A stretch of 42,262 nucleotides of DNA from Clostridiales bacterium (lineage in GTDB: Bacteria; Bacillota; Clostridia; Lachnospirales; WQUN01). Below are positions 33,980 through 42,262 of the stretch, in pieces. The stretch spans positions 1-42,262 of the forward strand of contig JAISVZ010000050.1 in the NCBI GenBank assembly GCA_031271295.1. Reading direction: 5' to 3'. Positions within the stretch are counted from its first letter, which is position 1. Every line of letters begins with the position of its first letter. The position numbers and the translations under genes are program-made. Under the pieces are notes generated by a model. The model was not told the DNA's origin, did not search any database, and saw only the letters and a list, made by a program, of their open reading frames with translations.

Positions 33980-34640
33980 CATAATTCTCAATGCAGAAAA
34001 AGATCTGGTCAAGCTCCAAAACACGCCTCAAGGTGTCCATATTAAAACCGGAGATATCCGAAAACTGTCTTCCAATCTTTTTCGTAACCTAACGGACAGG
34101 TCGAAAGAAAATGTTTTCTCAATCTGCCAAGAGCTTCTGGAACAACGTAACTGGCCTATGGGCGTTATTGCTTTTGACTTTGCATACCGTATGAAAAAGC
34201 AATATGATGATAAGACCTTTGCGCTGTTTGAATCTTGGCTTGAAAAATATGTGCGCGGTTGGGGCGATTGTGACGATTTTTGTACTCACGCGTTCGGAGA
34301 ACTGATATGCAAAAACACAACGCTTTCCGAAAGAGTTATTGCGTGGACAAGGCGAGAAGAATTTTGGATGCGCCGCGCTGCTGCTGTTGTTCTTATTCCG
34401 TCAATTTGGCACGATAAGTATAAGGAAACAAACCCTTTACGAATTTCCGATGTGCTCATGTTGGACGAACATGATTTGGTTCGCAAGGGATATGGGTGGA
34501 TGCTAAAAGTGCTTTCAATCAAGGAAGCGAATATTATTTTCGATTATTTGCTAAAGCACAAAGCTGTCATGCCACGAGTAGCTTTTCGGTATGCGTTAGA
34601 AAAAATGGACGCTGAAAAGAAGAATATACTGATGAACTAA
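33972..34640 (+). CDS. AlkD-like DNA alkylation repair family protein
   Basis: A 222-residue all-helical protein of the AlkD/HEAT-like glycosylase group: 'SICQELLEQRNWPMGVIAFDFAYRM', 'LEKYVRGWGDCDDFCTHAFGELI' and 'WTRREEFWMRRAAAVVLIPSIW' are typical (Asp of 'WGDCDDFC' and Trp/Arg of 'RREEFWMRRA' lie at the expected DNA-contact sites). AlkD removes bulky or charged N3/N7 alkyl purines. Start ATG 33972 overlaps the VOC remnant and follows GGCGGGTGAG. Confidence 0.85.
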   Translation: MSDIILNAEKDLVKLQNTPQGVHIKTGDIRKLSSNLFRNLTDRSKENVFSICQELLEQRNWPMGVIAFDFAYRMKKQYDDKTFALFESWLEKYVRGWGDCDDFCTHAFGELICKNTTLSERVIAWTRREEFWMRRAAAVVLIPSIWHDKYKETNPLRISDVLMLDEHDLVRKGYGWMLKVLSIKEANIIFDYLLKHKAVMPRVAFRYALEKMDAEKKNILMN

Positions 34641-34708
34641 CCTCCGTTAACAGGTACACTGTTCATCATTGCGGTGACAAAAATACTTCGCTCCCACGCC
34701 CGCCTGTG

Positions 34709-34894
34709 TCAGCCGGCCAATTTCTTTTGTGCCGGTACTGACGGTGTGCTGGTGTGTTGCTGCAACTTCCATTCCTCGAAAGCCGCCTTGCCCTCATCGC
34801 TCTCGAAGTAAGAGCGAATCACAGGGAGCAGACACCGGGCCAACGTTTCGATTGCGTCGGCGGGCACTTGGTATTTGTTGTCGGCAATTTTCAC
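34709..34894 (-). CDS. Small mobile-element-type conserved protein
   Basis: A 61-residue protein, GTG start (34892-34894) behind AGGAGAGG. The sequence 'VPADAIETLARCLLPVIRSYFESDEGKAAFEEWKLQQ' resembles a short protein I associate with conjugative or recombinase-carrying elements of Clostridia (from memory, unchecked). Function unknown. No integrase or other element gene is left around it, so it may be a relic. Confidence 0.6.
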   Translation of the reverse strand: MKIADNKYQVPADAIETLARCLLPVIRSYFESDEGKAAFEEWKLQQHTSTPSVPAQKKLAG

Positions 34895-34918
34895 GTTGAC
34901 CTCTCCTAAAAATTATTA

Positions 34919-34969
34919 AGCGGACGCCTTGTCAAGAGCCAAAGCTCAAGACTGCCGTCCGCTGTTTTT
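34919..34969 (+). terminator. Hairpin followed by T-run
   Basis: AGCGGACG (34919-34926) pairs with CGTCCGCT (34956-34963), inner bases partly paired, then TTTTT (34965-34969). It lies upstream of the small mobile-type gene on the opposite strand; which transcript it ends is unclear. Confidence 0.55.
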
Positions 34970-35116
34970 GTAATAGCTGATATGCGATACAACGTCAAAT
35001 CAATCGTTAGCTTTTTTTGGGGCAGCTAAAAGATTGAAAAATCGCCCTGTGCCTGTTATAATTAGGCAAGGCAGAATTTATGTACAGTATCATATTGCTT
35101 TAGAGTTGGTGAAATT

Positions 35117-35792
35117 ATGAAGTTGATAAAGCCAAGACGTTTAACTGCCGGAGATACTATTGCAACCGTAAGCGTTTCTCACGGTTGGGCGGGTGAGCCA
35201 AATACTGTTTGGAAGTACAATTTAGGGAAAAAACGTCTTGAAGAAATGTTCAATTTGCGTGTTATAGCTGCGCCGAACTCCATGAAAGGCTTCGAATACT
35301 TAAGGGACAATCCAAAAACGCGCGCCGAAGATATTATGTGGGCATTCGAAAACAAGAATGTAAGCGCGATAATTGCGAATGTTGGCGGCAATGACAGTAT
35401 CAAGCTAATCCCATTTATTAATGATGAAATCATAAAACGTAATCCCAAAATCTTTATCGGTTATTCGGATGTTATGAACATTCATCTGTTATGTTACAAG
35501 AGTGGGCTATCGTCATTTTACGGGCATAACTTTCTTACAACGATATCTGAGGCGCAGGCTTTTCATAAATACAGCGAAAAATGGTTTAATATGTGAGAAT
35601 ATCAGTTTTGCTGAACACGGCAGCAAGATAAAAAGTGTTGTCAGCGATGAACTTAAGCTGATTAACTTGCCAATACTGTACGGATTAAACTTAGGACTTT
35701 CTTCACCAATGTTTATAATTCCGTATGGTGCTCAAGCTGAAATAAAATGTGAGGCAAAATCATTTTCCATAGTAGAGGCGGGAGTTATATAG
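35117..35792 (+). pseudogene. S66-family LD-carboxypeptidase (MccF-like), internally deleted
   Basis: An intact N-terminal part (159 codons to TGA, 35117-35596) includes 'IKPRRLTAGDTIATVSVSHGW', 'AIIANVGGNDSIKLIPFI' and the nucleophile loop 'FIGYSDVMNIHLLCYKSG'. Another frame from about 35597 to 35792 carries the C-terminal end 'LPILYGLNLGLSSPMFIIPYGAQAEI'. About 110 residues between them, including the Glu of the Ser-Glu-His triad, are missing. So the active site is incomplete and the gene is dead. Confidence 0.85.
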
Positions 35793-35840
35793 CCCGGCAG
35801 CATAAGCACAATCCTTGGATTAAAGCGGAGGTACAAAAAC

Positions 35841-37270
35841 ATGACATCAGGGCAAATAAGAAAACTGCTTGTTGGAGGCGAAGGCTTGACGGTTGAGTTC
35901 AAAGAGTGTGTGAACGAGCTTAGTAACACCGTTTTTGAGACAGTCTGCTCTTTCTCTAACCGCTATGGCGGTCATCTTTTGCTTGGAGTGAGGGACGACG
36001 GCGAGGTAATTGGTGTGAACCCGAAGGCAATTCAGCAGATGAAGAGGAACTTCGTAAATATGCTGAATAATCCGCAGAAAACTTCACCGTCGCTGTTTTT
36101 TACCCTTGAGGAAGCTGAGTACGAGCGCAAACATTTACTCCATGCCTACATCCCGGTAAGCTCGCAGATACAGTCCTGCTCCGGCAAGATATACGATCGC
36201 GGTGAGGACGGCGACTTTGACATAACTAACTCCACCGACTTGGTGGCACAGTTGGCTGTACGTAAGTCCGGTCAGTTCACCGAGCGCGAGGTGTTCCCCT
36301 ATGCAAGGGAGGAACATCTGCTTTTAGACAAACTTATGCCAATGGTACGCAACATGGCAACGGTCAGAATGGCGAACCACCCTTGGAAGACGATGTCGGA
36401 CATGGAGATTATAAAGAGCGCCGGCCTTTATGACGAGGATATCAGAACCGGCAAGAAAGGCTTTAATCGGGCGGCGATACTGCTTTTCGGACGCGAGGAG
36501 ATAATCCAGCAAGTTGCACCCGGATACGTTACCGACTGTCTGCTTCGTGTAAAAAATACCGATCGCTACGACGACAGGCTTCGAGTGGATAAAAACCTTA
36601 TAGAGAGCTTTGACGAGATAATGGCTTTCATAGCGAAACACACCGATGACCCTTTTTTTCTGATAGACAACCGCAACATCAGTGTGAGAGATCACATAGC
36701 CAAAGAAATTGTCTCAAATATTCTTGTCCACAGGGAGTTTTCAGGAACGTTTCCGGCACGGGTCATAATAAAAAAGACAGCATAGTAGCCGAGAACTGGA
36801 ACCGTGCGCTCAGGCACGGGCGCATTGACCCCACAAACTTTGAGCCATACCCCAAAAACCCCATTATCGCCCGTTTTTTTGTGAATATCGGTAACGCAGA
36901 CACTCTTGGTTCCGGTGTGCGAAACCTCGTGAAGTATACAAAACTCTATTCCGGCGGCGAGCCCGAACTTATAGAGGGAGATATCTTCACAACGATTATT
37001 CCGCTTGCCGAGACAAGCGAAATACAAGCGAATAACAAGCGAATAACAAGCGGAAAACAAGCGAATAATACAAGCGAAAAAAAACAGGTCATCATAGACT
37101 GTCTTAAAGAGCGCGGGAAAGCGACCGTTTCAGAGATTACAGGGATGTTATTCTTGAGCGAAGGTCGTATACGCGCAATCCTGTTGGAGATGACAAAAGA
37201 CGGTCTTATTGAGAAGGTTGGCAGGACAAAATCGGCGTACTACGTGCTGAAAAATGATAGATTTAATTAA
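35841..37270 (+). pseudogene. AlbA/Schlafen-type DNA-binding ATPase-like regulator, frameshifted
   Basis: The first frame (35841-36785) has the AlbA_2 domain ('GEGLTVEFKECVNELSNTVFETVCSFSNRYGGHLLLGVRDDGEVIGV') and the N-terminal part of the ATPase-like domain ('RDHIAKEIVSNILVHREFSG'). At A6 (36770-36775) one A is missing. With it restored the frame continues 'KDSIVAENWNRALRHGRIDPTNF' through 'GNADTLGSGVRNLVKY' to a C-terminal winged helix and ends at 37270 (about 475 residues, the usual length). The joint between domains holds an 11-bp repeat. SD AGCGGAGG. Such proteins are common in accessory DNA and some act as regulators or defence factors. Confidence 0.8.
37013..37076 (+). repeat. 11-bp tandem repeat in the AlbA-type gene
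   Basis: Four to five degenerate copies of ATAACAAGCGA between the ATPase-like and winged-helix parts. A unit of 11 is not a multiple of 3, so any copy change shifts the frame. Confidence 0.8.
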
Positions 37271-37410
37271 ATTTTCCGGCGGTAACACATGACGGCGGCA
37301 AGCCTAACGCATTTACGCAGAATTATTCGGGATATAAAAGGGTTTATTTTTTGCAAACTGTTATTTATGAGAGCTAACTGTTAACTTACAAAGAAAGGTG
37401 AGTATTTTCC

Positions 37411-38811
37411 ATGCTTTTAACTATTACATATACCGGAGAGAGCGCAACCGATTTGGGCTATCTTTTATACAAAAATCCATACCGCCCGCAGATGTTCGAG
37501 CTGAATCACGGCAAGGCGTACGTGTTTTATCCGGAAGTATCGCAGCAGCGCACCACCGCCGCGCTTTTGCTGGATATCGACCCAATTAATTTAGCGCGGG
37601 GCAAGGCGGGGCAGGCAAGCGGCGGGCTGTTTGATTACGTTAACGACCGCCCGTATGTGTCGTCGTCTTTTTTAAGTACGGCAATTTCAAAAGTATTCGG
37701 CACCGCAATGACCGGGCGGGCGGACGAGCGTCAAGCTTTATCCGATTCTCCGCTGAATTTAACTGCGGCGGTTACGATGCTTCCTTGCCGCGCGGAACAC
37801 GAAAAGCTAAAGCGCGTTTTTGAACCGCTGGGATACGAGGTTATTTACGATACCTTTGTATCGGATGAAAATTTCCCAAATTGGGGAGAGAGCAGTTATG
37901 TGAACTTAACTATCAGCGCAAAGGTACGCCTGAGAGACCTTTTGAAGCATCTTTATGTTCTTATACCTGTTTTCGACCGGCAGAAGCATTATTGGGTGGG
38001 TGCGGATGAAGTTGAAAAACTGCTGCGCATCGGTGAGGACTGGCTGCCAATGCATCCGGAAAAAGCATATATCACCGGGCGGTATTTAAACAGACGCCGT
38101 TATCTTGTAAACATGGCGTATGAGCGGTTGGCTTCGGCAAACGCCGATGACGGTGAAATTATAACCGCCGAACCGGAATCTGCGGATGAAGCGCGTGATA
38201 AAGTGATGAATTTGAATACCCGGCGTTTGGGCAGCGTAGTTGCGGCTCTTAAAAGCTGCGGCGCGAAGCGGGTTATAGATATTGGCTGCGGAGAGGGTAA
38301 CCTTTTAAATTTACTTGTAAAGGAGAGGCAGTTTACCCATATTGCCGGTGTGGACGTGTCCCATGTTGCTTTAAAACGCGCCGCCGAAAAACTCAAAATG
38401 GAACGCGCGAGTGATTCTATGCGCGAGCGGGTATCGCTGATTCAAGGCTCTTTAACGTATAAGGACGCGCGGTTTTCCGGTTACGACGCGGCGGGTGTTG
38501 TTGAAGTTATCGAGCATTTGGACATTGCGCGTCTTGCCGCGTTCGAACGGGTATTGTTTGAGTTTGCCAAACCGCCCGTTGTGGTTTTAACCACTCCAAA
38601 CCGGGAGTATAACGCGAATTATGAAAATCTGCATAATGGCAGCTTGCGCCACGCAGACCACCGCTTCGAGTGGAACCGTTCGGAGTTTAGAACTTGGGCG
38701 CTTAAAATAGCAAACAGATTCGGCTATACCGTACAGTTTTCCGAAATCGGCGACGCGGATGAAAAGTACGGCGCTCCAACACAGATGGGGGTGTTTACCT
38801 TATGCGAATAG
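37411..38811 (+). CDS. hen1: Hen1: 3'-terminal RNA ribose 2'-O-methyltransferase
   Basis: A 466-residue protein. The N-terminal half (1-240) is the bacterial Hen1-specific domain that activates the partner's ligase. The C-terminal half is a class I methyltransferase with SAM loop 'VIDIGCGEGN' (288-297) and metal ligands E365, E368, H369 ('EVIEHL') and H417 ('RHADHRFEW'). These match by one residue the C. thermocellum Hen1 set E366/E369/H370/H418. It marks the 3' end of broken RNA with a 2'-O-methyl group before sealing, so a ribotoxin cannot cut the same site again. SD AAAGGTGAG. The end overlaps pnkp by 10 bp. Confidence 0.95.
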   Translation: MLLTITYTGESATDLGYLLYKNPYRPQMFELNHGKAYVFYPEVSQQRTTAALLLDIDPINLARGKAGQASGGLFDYVNDRPYVSSSFLSTAISKVFGTAMTGRADERQALSDSPLNLTAAVTMLPCRAEHEKLKRVFEPLGYEVIYDTFVSDENFPNWGESSYVNLTISAKVRLRDLLKHLYVLIPVFDRQKHYWVGADEVEKLLRIGEDWLPMHPEKAYITGRYLNRRRYLVNMAYERLASANADDGEIITAEPESADEARDKVMNLNTRRLGSVVAALKSCGAKRVIDIGCGEGNLLNLLVKERQFTHIAGVDVSHVALKRAAEKLKMERASDSMRERVSLIQGSLTYKDARFSGYDAAGVVEVIEHLDIARLAAFERVLFEFAKPPVVVLTTPNREYNANYENLHNGSLRHADHRFEWNRSEFRTWALKIANRFGYTVQFSEIGDADEKYGAPTQMGVFTLCE

Positions 38812-41369
38812 AAATTCCGGAGTTGGCTGTTGTGGCGCTTATCGGCGTGTCCGGCAGCGGAAAATCCACCTTTGCGAAAAAGTTCTTTAAACCGACGGAA
38901 GTTTTGTCGTCGGACTATTTCCGTGCCCTTATATCAGACGATGAAAACAATCAGCGGGTAACCTCACAGGCGTTTGATACGCTCTATTATGTTGCGAATA
39001 AGCGCTTGGAGCTTGGTTTGCTTACCGTTATAGACGCGACTAATGTACAAAAAGAAGCCCGCGTATCGGTAATTAATTTGGCAAAGGAGCAAAACTGCCA
39101 CGCGGTTGCGATTGTGCTGGATATGCCTGAAAAGCTGTGCAAAGAGCGAAACGCAAAGCGAGGCGACCGGGAATTTGAAGGGCATGTTATAGCACGTCAG
39201 GCAGAGCAGCTTCGCCGATCTGTCCGTCACTTGCAAAAAGAGGGTTTTCGTTATGTATTTGTGCTAAAGAGCGAGGATGAGCTAAGCGGCGTTGAAATTG
39301 TGCGCACTCCGCTTTGGAATAATAAGAAAGGCGAAACCGGCCCGTTTGACATTATAGGAGATATTCACGGATGTTACGGCGAACTTTGCGCACTGCTTGA
39401 AAAACTTGAATACACGGTAGATAAAGAAAATTTTACCGCAGCGCCGCCGCATGGGCGCAAAGCAATTTTCCTTGGCGATTTGTGCGACAGAGGGCCGGAT
39501 AATATTTCGGTTCTGCGCCTTGTTATGGGTATGGTTAAAACAGGCGCGGCATACTGTGTTGCCGGCAACCACGACGTTAAACTGCTGAAAAAACTGCGCG
39601 GTTCGAATGTGCTTCTAACACACGGGCTTGATAAAACGGTTGAACAGATTGAAGCCCAAAGCGAAGAATTTATAGCGGAAGCGAAAACTTTTTTAGACGG
39701 GCTTCTCAGCCATTATGTTTTAGACGGCGGCAATTTGGTTGTTGCCCACGCGGGGTTAAAGGAAAAATTTCACGGACGCGGCAGCGCCCGTGTGCGCGAT
39801 TTTTGCCTGTACGGAGATACCACAGGGGAAACCGACGAATACGGTTTGCCCGTGCGTTTGCAGTGGGCAAATGAGTATCGCGGCAAGGCGGCGGTTGTTT
39901 ACGGGCACACGCCCACGCCGGAGGTTGAGGCAATTAATAACACGTTTTGTATAGATACCGGCTGCGTGTTCGGAGGGAAGCTAACCGCCTACCGCTATCC
40001 CGAAGGGGAAATTGTTCAGGTTGAGGCGCGGCGGGAGTATTATGCTCCGGCAAAACCGCTTACGGATAAACCTGTTTTAAACGACGATGTGCTGAATGTG
40101 GACGATGTGCTGGGGCAGAAATATCTTGCAACGCGCCTGCGCCGCAGCGTCAAAATAAACGCGGAGAATTCCGCCGCCGCGCTGGAGGTTATAAGCCGCT
40201 TTGCCGCGGCCCCGCACTGGCTTATTTACTTGCCGCCAACAATGTCGCCCTGCGAAACAAGCAAGCTGGCGGACTATTTGGAATACCCAGCCGAAGCTTT
40301 TGACTACTACAAAACGCACGGCATAGGCAAAGTGGTGTGCGAGCAAAAGCACATGGGTTCGCGCGCGGTTATTGTTCTTTGCAAGGATGCGGAAACCGCC
40401 GCAAAACGTTTCAAGGTAAACGACGGAAGCTTTGGCATTATTTACACCAGAACCGGGCGGCATTTCTTTGAAAACACCGAAACGCAGAATAATATTTTAA
40501 TGCGGCTTCAAAACGCGCTTGCTTTCTCCGGTTTTTGGAATGATTTAGGTACCGATTGGGTGTGCCTTGATACGGAACTTATGCCGTGGTCGGCTAAAGC
40601 GCAGAAGCTATTGGAAGAGCAATACGCGCCCGTAGGGCGCGCGGGGCGAAGCGGTATTGATGCTGTTTCCGGCGCGATTAAAAAAGCTATAGCCGTTTTG
40701 GGCGAAAGTGTTGATAATGTTGAAGCAATGCCCGGTCAAAGGGTTGATTTAGATTTACTGTTGGAGCGTTACCAAAAACGCGCGGACGCGCTAAAGCTTT
40801 ATACTCAGGCGTACCGCCGTTATTGCTGGGATGTGGCGAGTATTGACGACTATCGTATCGCGCCGTTTCACATACTTGCAACCGAAGGCAAAACATGGAG
40901 CGGAGAAAACCATATTTGGCATATGGAAACTATCGCAAAATATATTACCGGAACAGACCCTGTTTTTATCGCGACAAATCACTTGCTTGTGAATGTTCTT
41001 GACGAGAATAGCGTTAAAGCCGGCGTTAAATGGTGGGAAGAGTTAACCGCTTCGGGCGGCGAGGGAATGGTGGTTAAGCCTTATGATTTCATAGCCCAAA
41101 AGGGAAGCGAACTTTTGCAGCCTGCCGTAAAATGCCGCGGGCGTGAATACCTGCGTATCATCTACGGGCCGGAGTATATGTTGGAGGGCAATTTGCTGCG
41201 GCTAAAAAAGCGTTCGCTTTCAAAAAAGCGTAACCTCGCGCTCAGTGAATTTGCTCTTGGCATGGAATCGCTGGAGCGTTTTGTGCGCGGCGAACCGCTG
41301 TACCGCGTACATGAATGCGTATTCGGCGTGCTGGCAATGGAAAGCGAGCCGGTAGACCCAAGGCTTTAA
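38802..41369 (+). CDS. pnkp: Pnkp: polynucleotide kinase-phosphatase-ligase (RNA repair)
   Basis: An 855-residue three-domain protein. The kinase has P-loop GVSGSGKST (15-23, K21 S22). The metallophosphatase has 'GDIHGCYGEL' (D187, H189), 'GDLCDR' (D226, D229), 'GNHD' (N256, H257), H315 and H369. The adenylyltransferase/ligase has 'EQKHMGSRA' with nucleophile K516 and 'GGEGMVVKPYD' near 750. It heals the 5'-OH and 2',3'-cyclic phosphate ends of cut RNA and joins them with Hen1. Positions fit the C. thermocellum enzyme (K21, D187, H189). Translationally coupled to hen1 by a 10-bp overlap. Confidence 0.96.
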   Translation: MRIEIPELAVVALIGVSGSGKSTFAKKFFKPTEVLSSDYFRALISDDENNQRVTSQAFDTLYYVANKRLELGLLTVIDATNVQKEARVSVINLAKEQNCHAVAIVLDMPEKLCKERNAKRGDREFEGHVIARQAEQLRRSVRHLQKEGFRYVFVLKSEDELSGVEIVRTPLWNNKKGETGPFDIIGDIHGCYGELCALLEKLEYTVDKENFTAAPPHGRKAIFLGDLCDRGPDNISVLRLVMGMVKTGAAYCVAGNHDVKLLKKLRGSNVLLTHGLDKTVEQIEAQSEEFIAEAKTFLDGLLSHYVLDGGNLVVAHAGLKEKFHGRGSARVRDFCLYGDTTGETDEYGLPVRLQWANEYRGKAAVVYGHTPTPEVEAINNTFCIDTGCVFGGKLTAYRYPEGEIVQVEARREYYAPAKPLTDKPVLNDDVLNVDDVLGQKYLATRLRRSVKINAENSAAALEVISRFAAAPHWLIYLPPTMSPCETSKLADYLEYPAEAFDYYKTHGIGKVVCEQKHMGSRAVIVLCKDAETAAKRFKVNDGSFGIIYTRTGRHFFENTETQNNILMRLQNALAFSGFWNDLGTDWVCLDTELMPWSAKAQKLLEEQYAPVGRAGRSGIDAVSGAIKKAIAVLGESVDNVEAMPGQRVDLDLLLERYQKRADALKLYTQAYRRYCWDVASIDDYRIAPFHILATEGKTWSGENHIWHMETIAKYITGTDPVFIATNHLLVNVLDENSVKAGVKWWEELTASGGEGMVVKPYDFIAQKGSELLQPAVKCRGREYLRIIYGPEYMLEGNLLRLKKRSLSKKRNLALSEFALGMESLERFVRGEPLYRVHECVFGVLAMESEPVDPRL

Positions 41370-41432
41370 TACGGCGGAGCCGGAGATTATGAAAAACTGC
41401 GAATAAAGCAAATAACAAAAGGAGCTTAACCC

Positions 41433-42128
41433 ATGAAAAAATACACCTTTGAGGATTTAAAAAACATTATGGACACCCTTTTGGGGGAAAACGGTTGCCC
41501 GTGGGATAGGGCGCAAACCCACGAAAGCATTTCCGGCGGGTTAATTGAAGAATGCTACGAGGCGGTGGACACCATTAAAAGCCAAAATAACGAAGCCTTA
41601 TGCGAGGAACTTGGCGACGTGTGCCTCCATGTTGTGTTTCACGGCAAACTTGCGGAAAAGGACGGCGCTTTTACGGTGGACGATATAATTCACGGCATAT
41701 CGGAAAAAATGATTCGCCGCCACAGCCATGTTTTCGGCACCCAAAAGGCGGACAACATGGACGAATCCCTGCTTAACTGGGAAAATGAAAAGCAGAAGGA
41801 AAAGGCGTACACATCCGACGCGGATAAAATGCACAAAGTTCCGAAATCTTTTCCGGCGCTTCTTCGGGCGCAAAAGGTTACGGGTATTGCGTCGCGCATA
41901 GCGGAGAAGAAAAACCAAACTCAAAACGATGAAATTTTAAATCATTGCGCGGAGTTTGAAAAAGTGTTCAGTAATTTTTTAGAAGCGGTAAAGTTAAAAA
42001 ATACTGCCGACGAGGCTCTAATAGGCGAATTATTGTTCGAAATTTCAAATGTTTCACGAAAATTAAAACTAAATGCAGAAATTGCCTTGACAAATCAGAT
42101 AGAAACGTATATAAATAATTTTGAATAA
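41433..42128 (+). CDS. mazG: MazG-family nucleoside triphosphate pyrophosphohydrolase
   Basis: A 231-residue single-copy MazG. The core is 'LLGENGCPWDRAQTHESISGGLIEECYEAVDTI', with metal-binding EExxE and 'EELGDVCLHVVFHGKLAEKDG', then 'RRHSHVFG' and 'NWENEKQKEK'. It removes non-canonical NTPs or ppGpp-like nucleotides by releasing pyrophosphate. Length is near that of the single-domain enzyme with a helical tail. SD AAAGGAG. Followed 74 bp later by the HU gene, a standard Bacillota neighbourhood (mazG-hup-rqcP-yabP-yabQ). Confidence 0.94.
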   Translation: MKKYTFEDLKNIMDTLLGENGCPWDRAQTHESISGGLIEECYEAVDTIKSQNNEALCEELGDVCLHVVFHGKLAEKDGAFTVDDIIHGISEKMIRRHSHVFGTQKADNMDESLLNWENEKQKEKAYTSDADKMHKVPKSFPALLRAQKVTGIASRIAEKKNQTQNDEILNHCAEFEKVFSNFLEAVKLKNTADEALIGELLFEISNVSRKLKLNAEIALTNQIETYINNFE

Positions 42129-42202
42129 GGAAGAAATACGGTATCCTTAGTTAATACCTGTGTTTACCTTAATTTTTTATATTTTCAAGGAGGAAGTTAA
42201 AA

Positions 42203-42262
42203 ATGAACAAAACAGATTTAATTGCCGCTATCGCTTCCAAAACGGATCTTAGCAAAAAAGAT
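42203..42262 (+). CDS. hup: DNA-binding protein HU (5' end only)
   Basis: The window cuts the gene after 20 codons. 'MNKTDLIAAIASKTDLSKKD' is the N-terminus of HU, with the typical helix-forming 'KTxLIxxIAxKTxLSKKD'. SD AAGGAGGAAG, 7 bases before ATG. Position after mazG supports the call. Confidence 0.9.
   Translation, partial: MNKTDLIAAIASKTDLSKKD

Overview
The window reads as a chromosomal segment of an anaerobic, spore-forming member of the Bacillota, class Clostridia. The evidence is a germination protease gene (gpr) divergent from rpsT, a mazG-hup pair at the right edge, strong GGAGG ribosome binding sites, frequent TTG and GTG starts, sigma-A promoters close to TTGACA-17-TATAAT, and carbohydrate-active enzymes (GH115 alpha-glucuronidase, CE2-like esterase) typical of plant-fibre habitats. 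I cannot name a genus.

Left part, bases 98-7127 (minus strand): one six-gene operon for a MacA/MacB/TolC-like exporter plus an OmpR-type two-component system. A TolC-family protein is odd in a presumed monoderm. Bases 7569-10819 hold a PD-(D/E)XK (Rpn-like) nuclease, a beta-lactamase-fold serine hydrolase and two small membrane-anchored unknown proteins. Bases 10823-12993 carry an AAA ATPase + RloB pair of the RloAB/AbiL defence type. Bases 13259-17062 hold two SGNH-fold lipoproteins and glutamate formimidoyltransferase.

Middle part, bases 17220-27694: rpsT, gpr, a small multidrug-export family membrane protein, a flavodoxin, a DUF4097-type adhesin-like repeat protein, an XRE regulator, a BlaI/M56-peptidase signalling unit with a tiny secreted protein, and secDF preceded by a lipoprotein that is a duplicated SecD head domain without membrane helices.

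Bases 27867-28191 contain what I consider the most interesting find, absent from any long-ORF analysis: a candidate type I toxin-antitoxin locus. A 29-residue hydrophobic peptide is encoded on the minus strand behind a consensus promoter, with its Shine-Dalgarno inside a GAAA-loop hairpin. A convergent, promoter- and terminator-equipped short RNA on the plus strand overlaps the 3' end of the toxin message. This is the txpA/RatA layout. Just upstream lies a decayed AAA/STAND-like ATPase + kinesin-light-chain-type TPR operon with one frameshift and two in-frame stops.

Right part, bases 30698-42262: a cytoplasmic GH115 enzyme, tRNA-Ser(CGA) with promoter and terminator, then a patch of broken or foreign-looking genes (VOC fragment, AlkD-like protein, a small mobile-element-type protein, an internally deleted S66 peptidase, a frameshifted AlbA/Schlafen-type protein), followed by the Hen1-Pnkp RNA repair operon, mazG and the start of the HU gene. 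Two of the broken genes each have a one-base contraction of a homopolymer, which may be real, phase-variable or a sequencing artefact.
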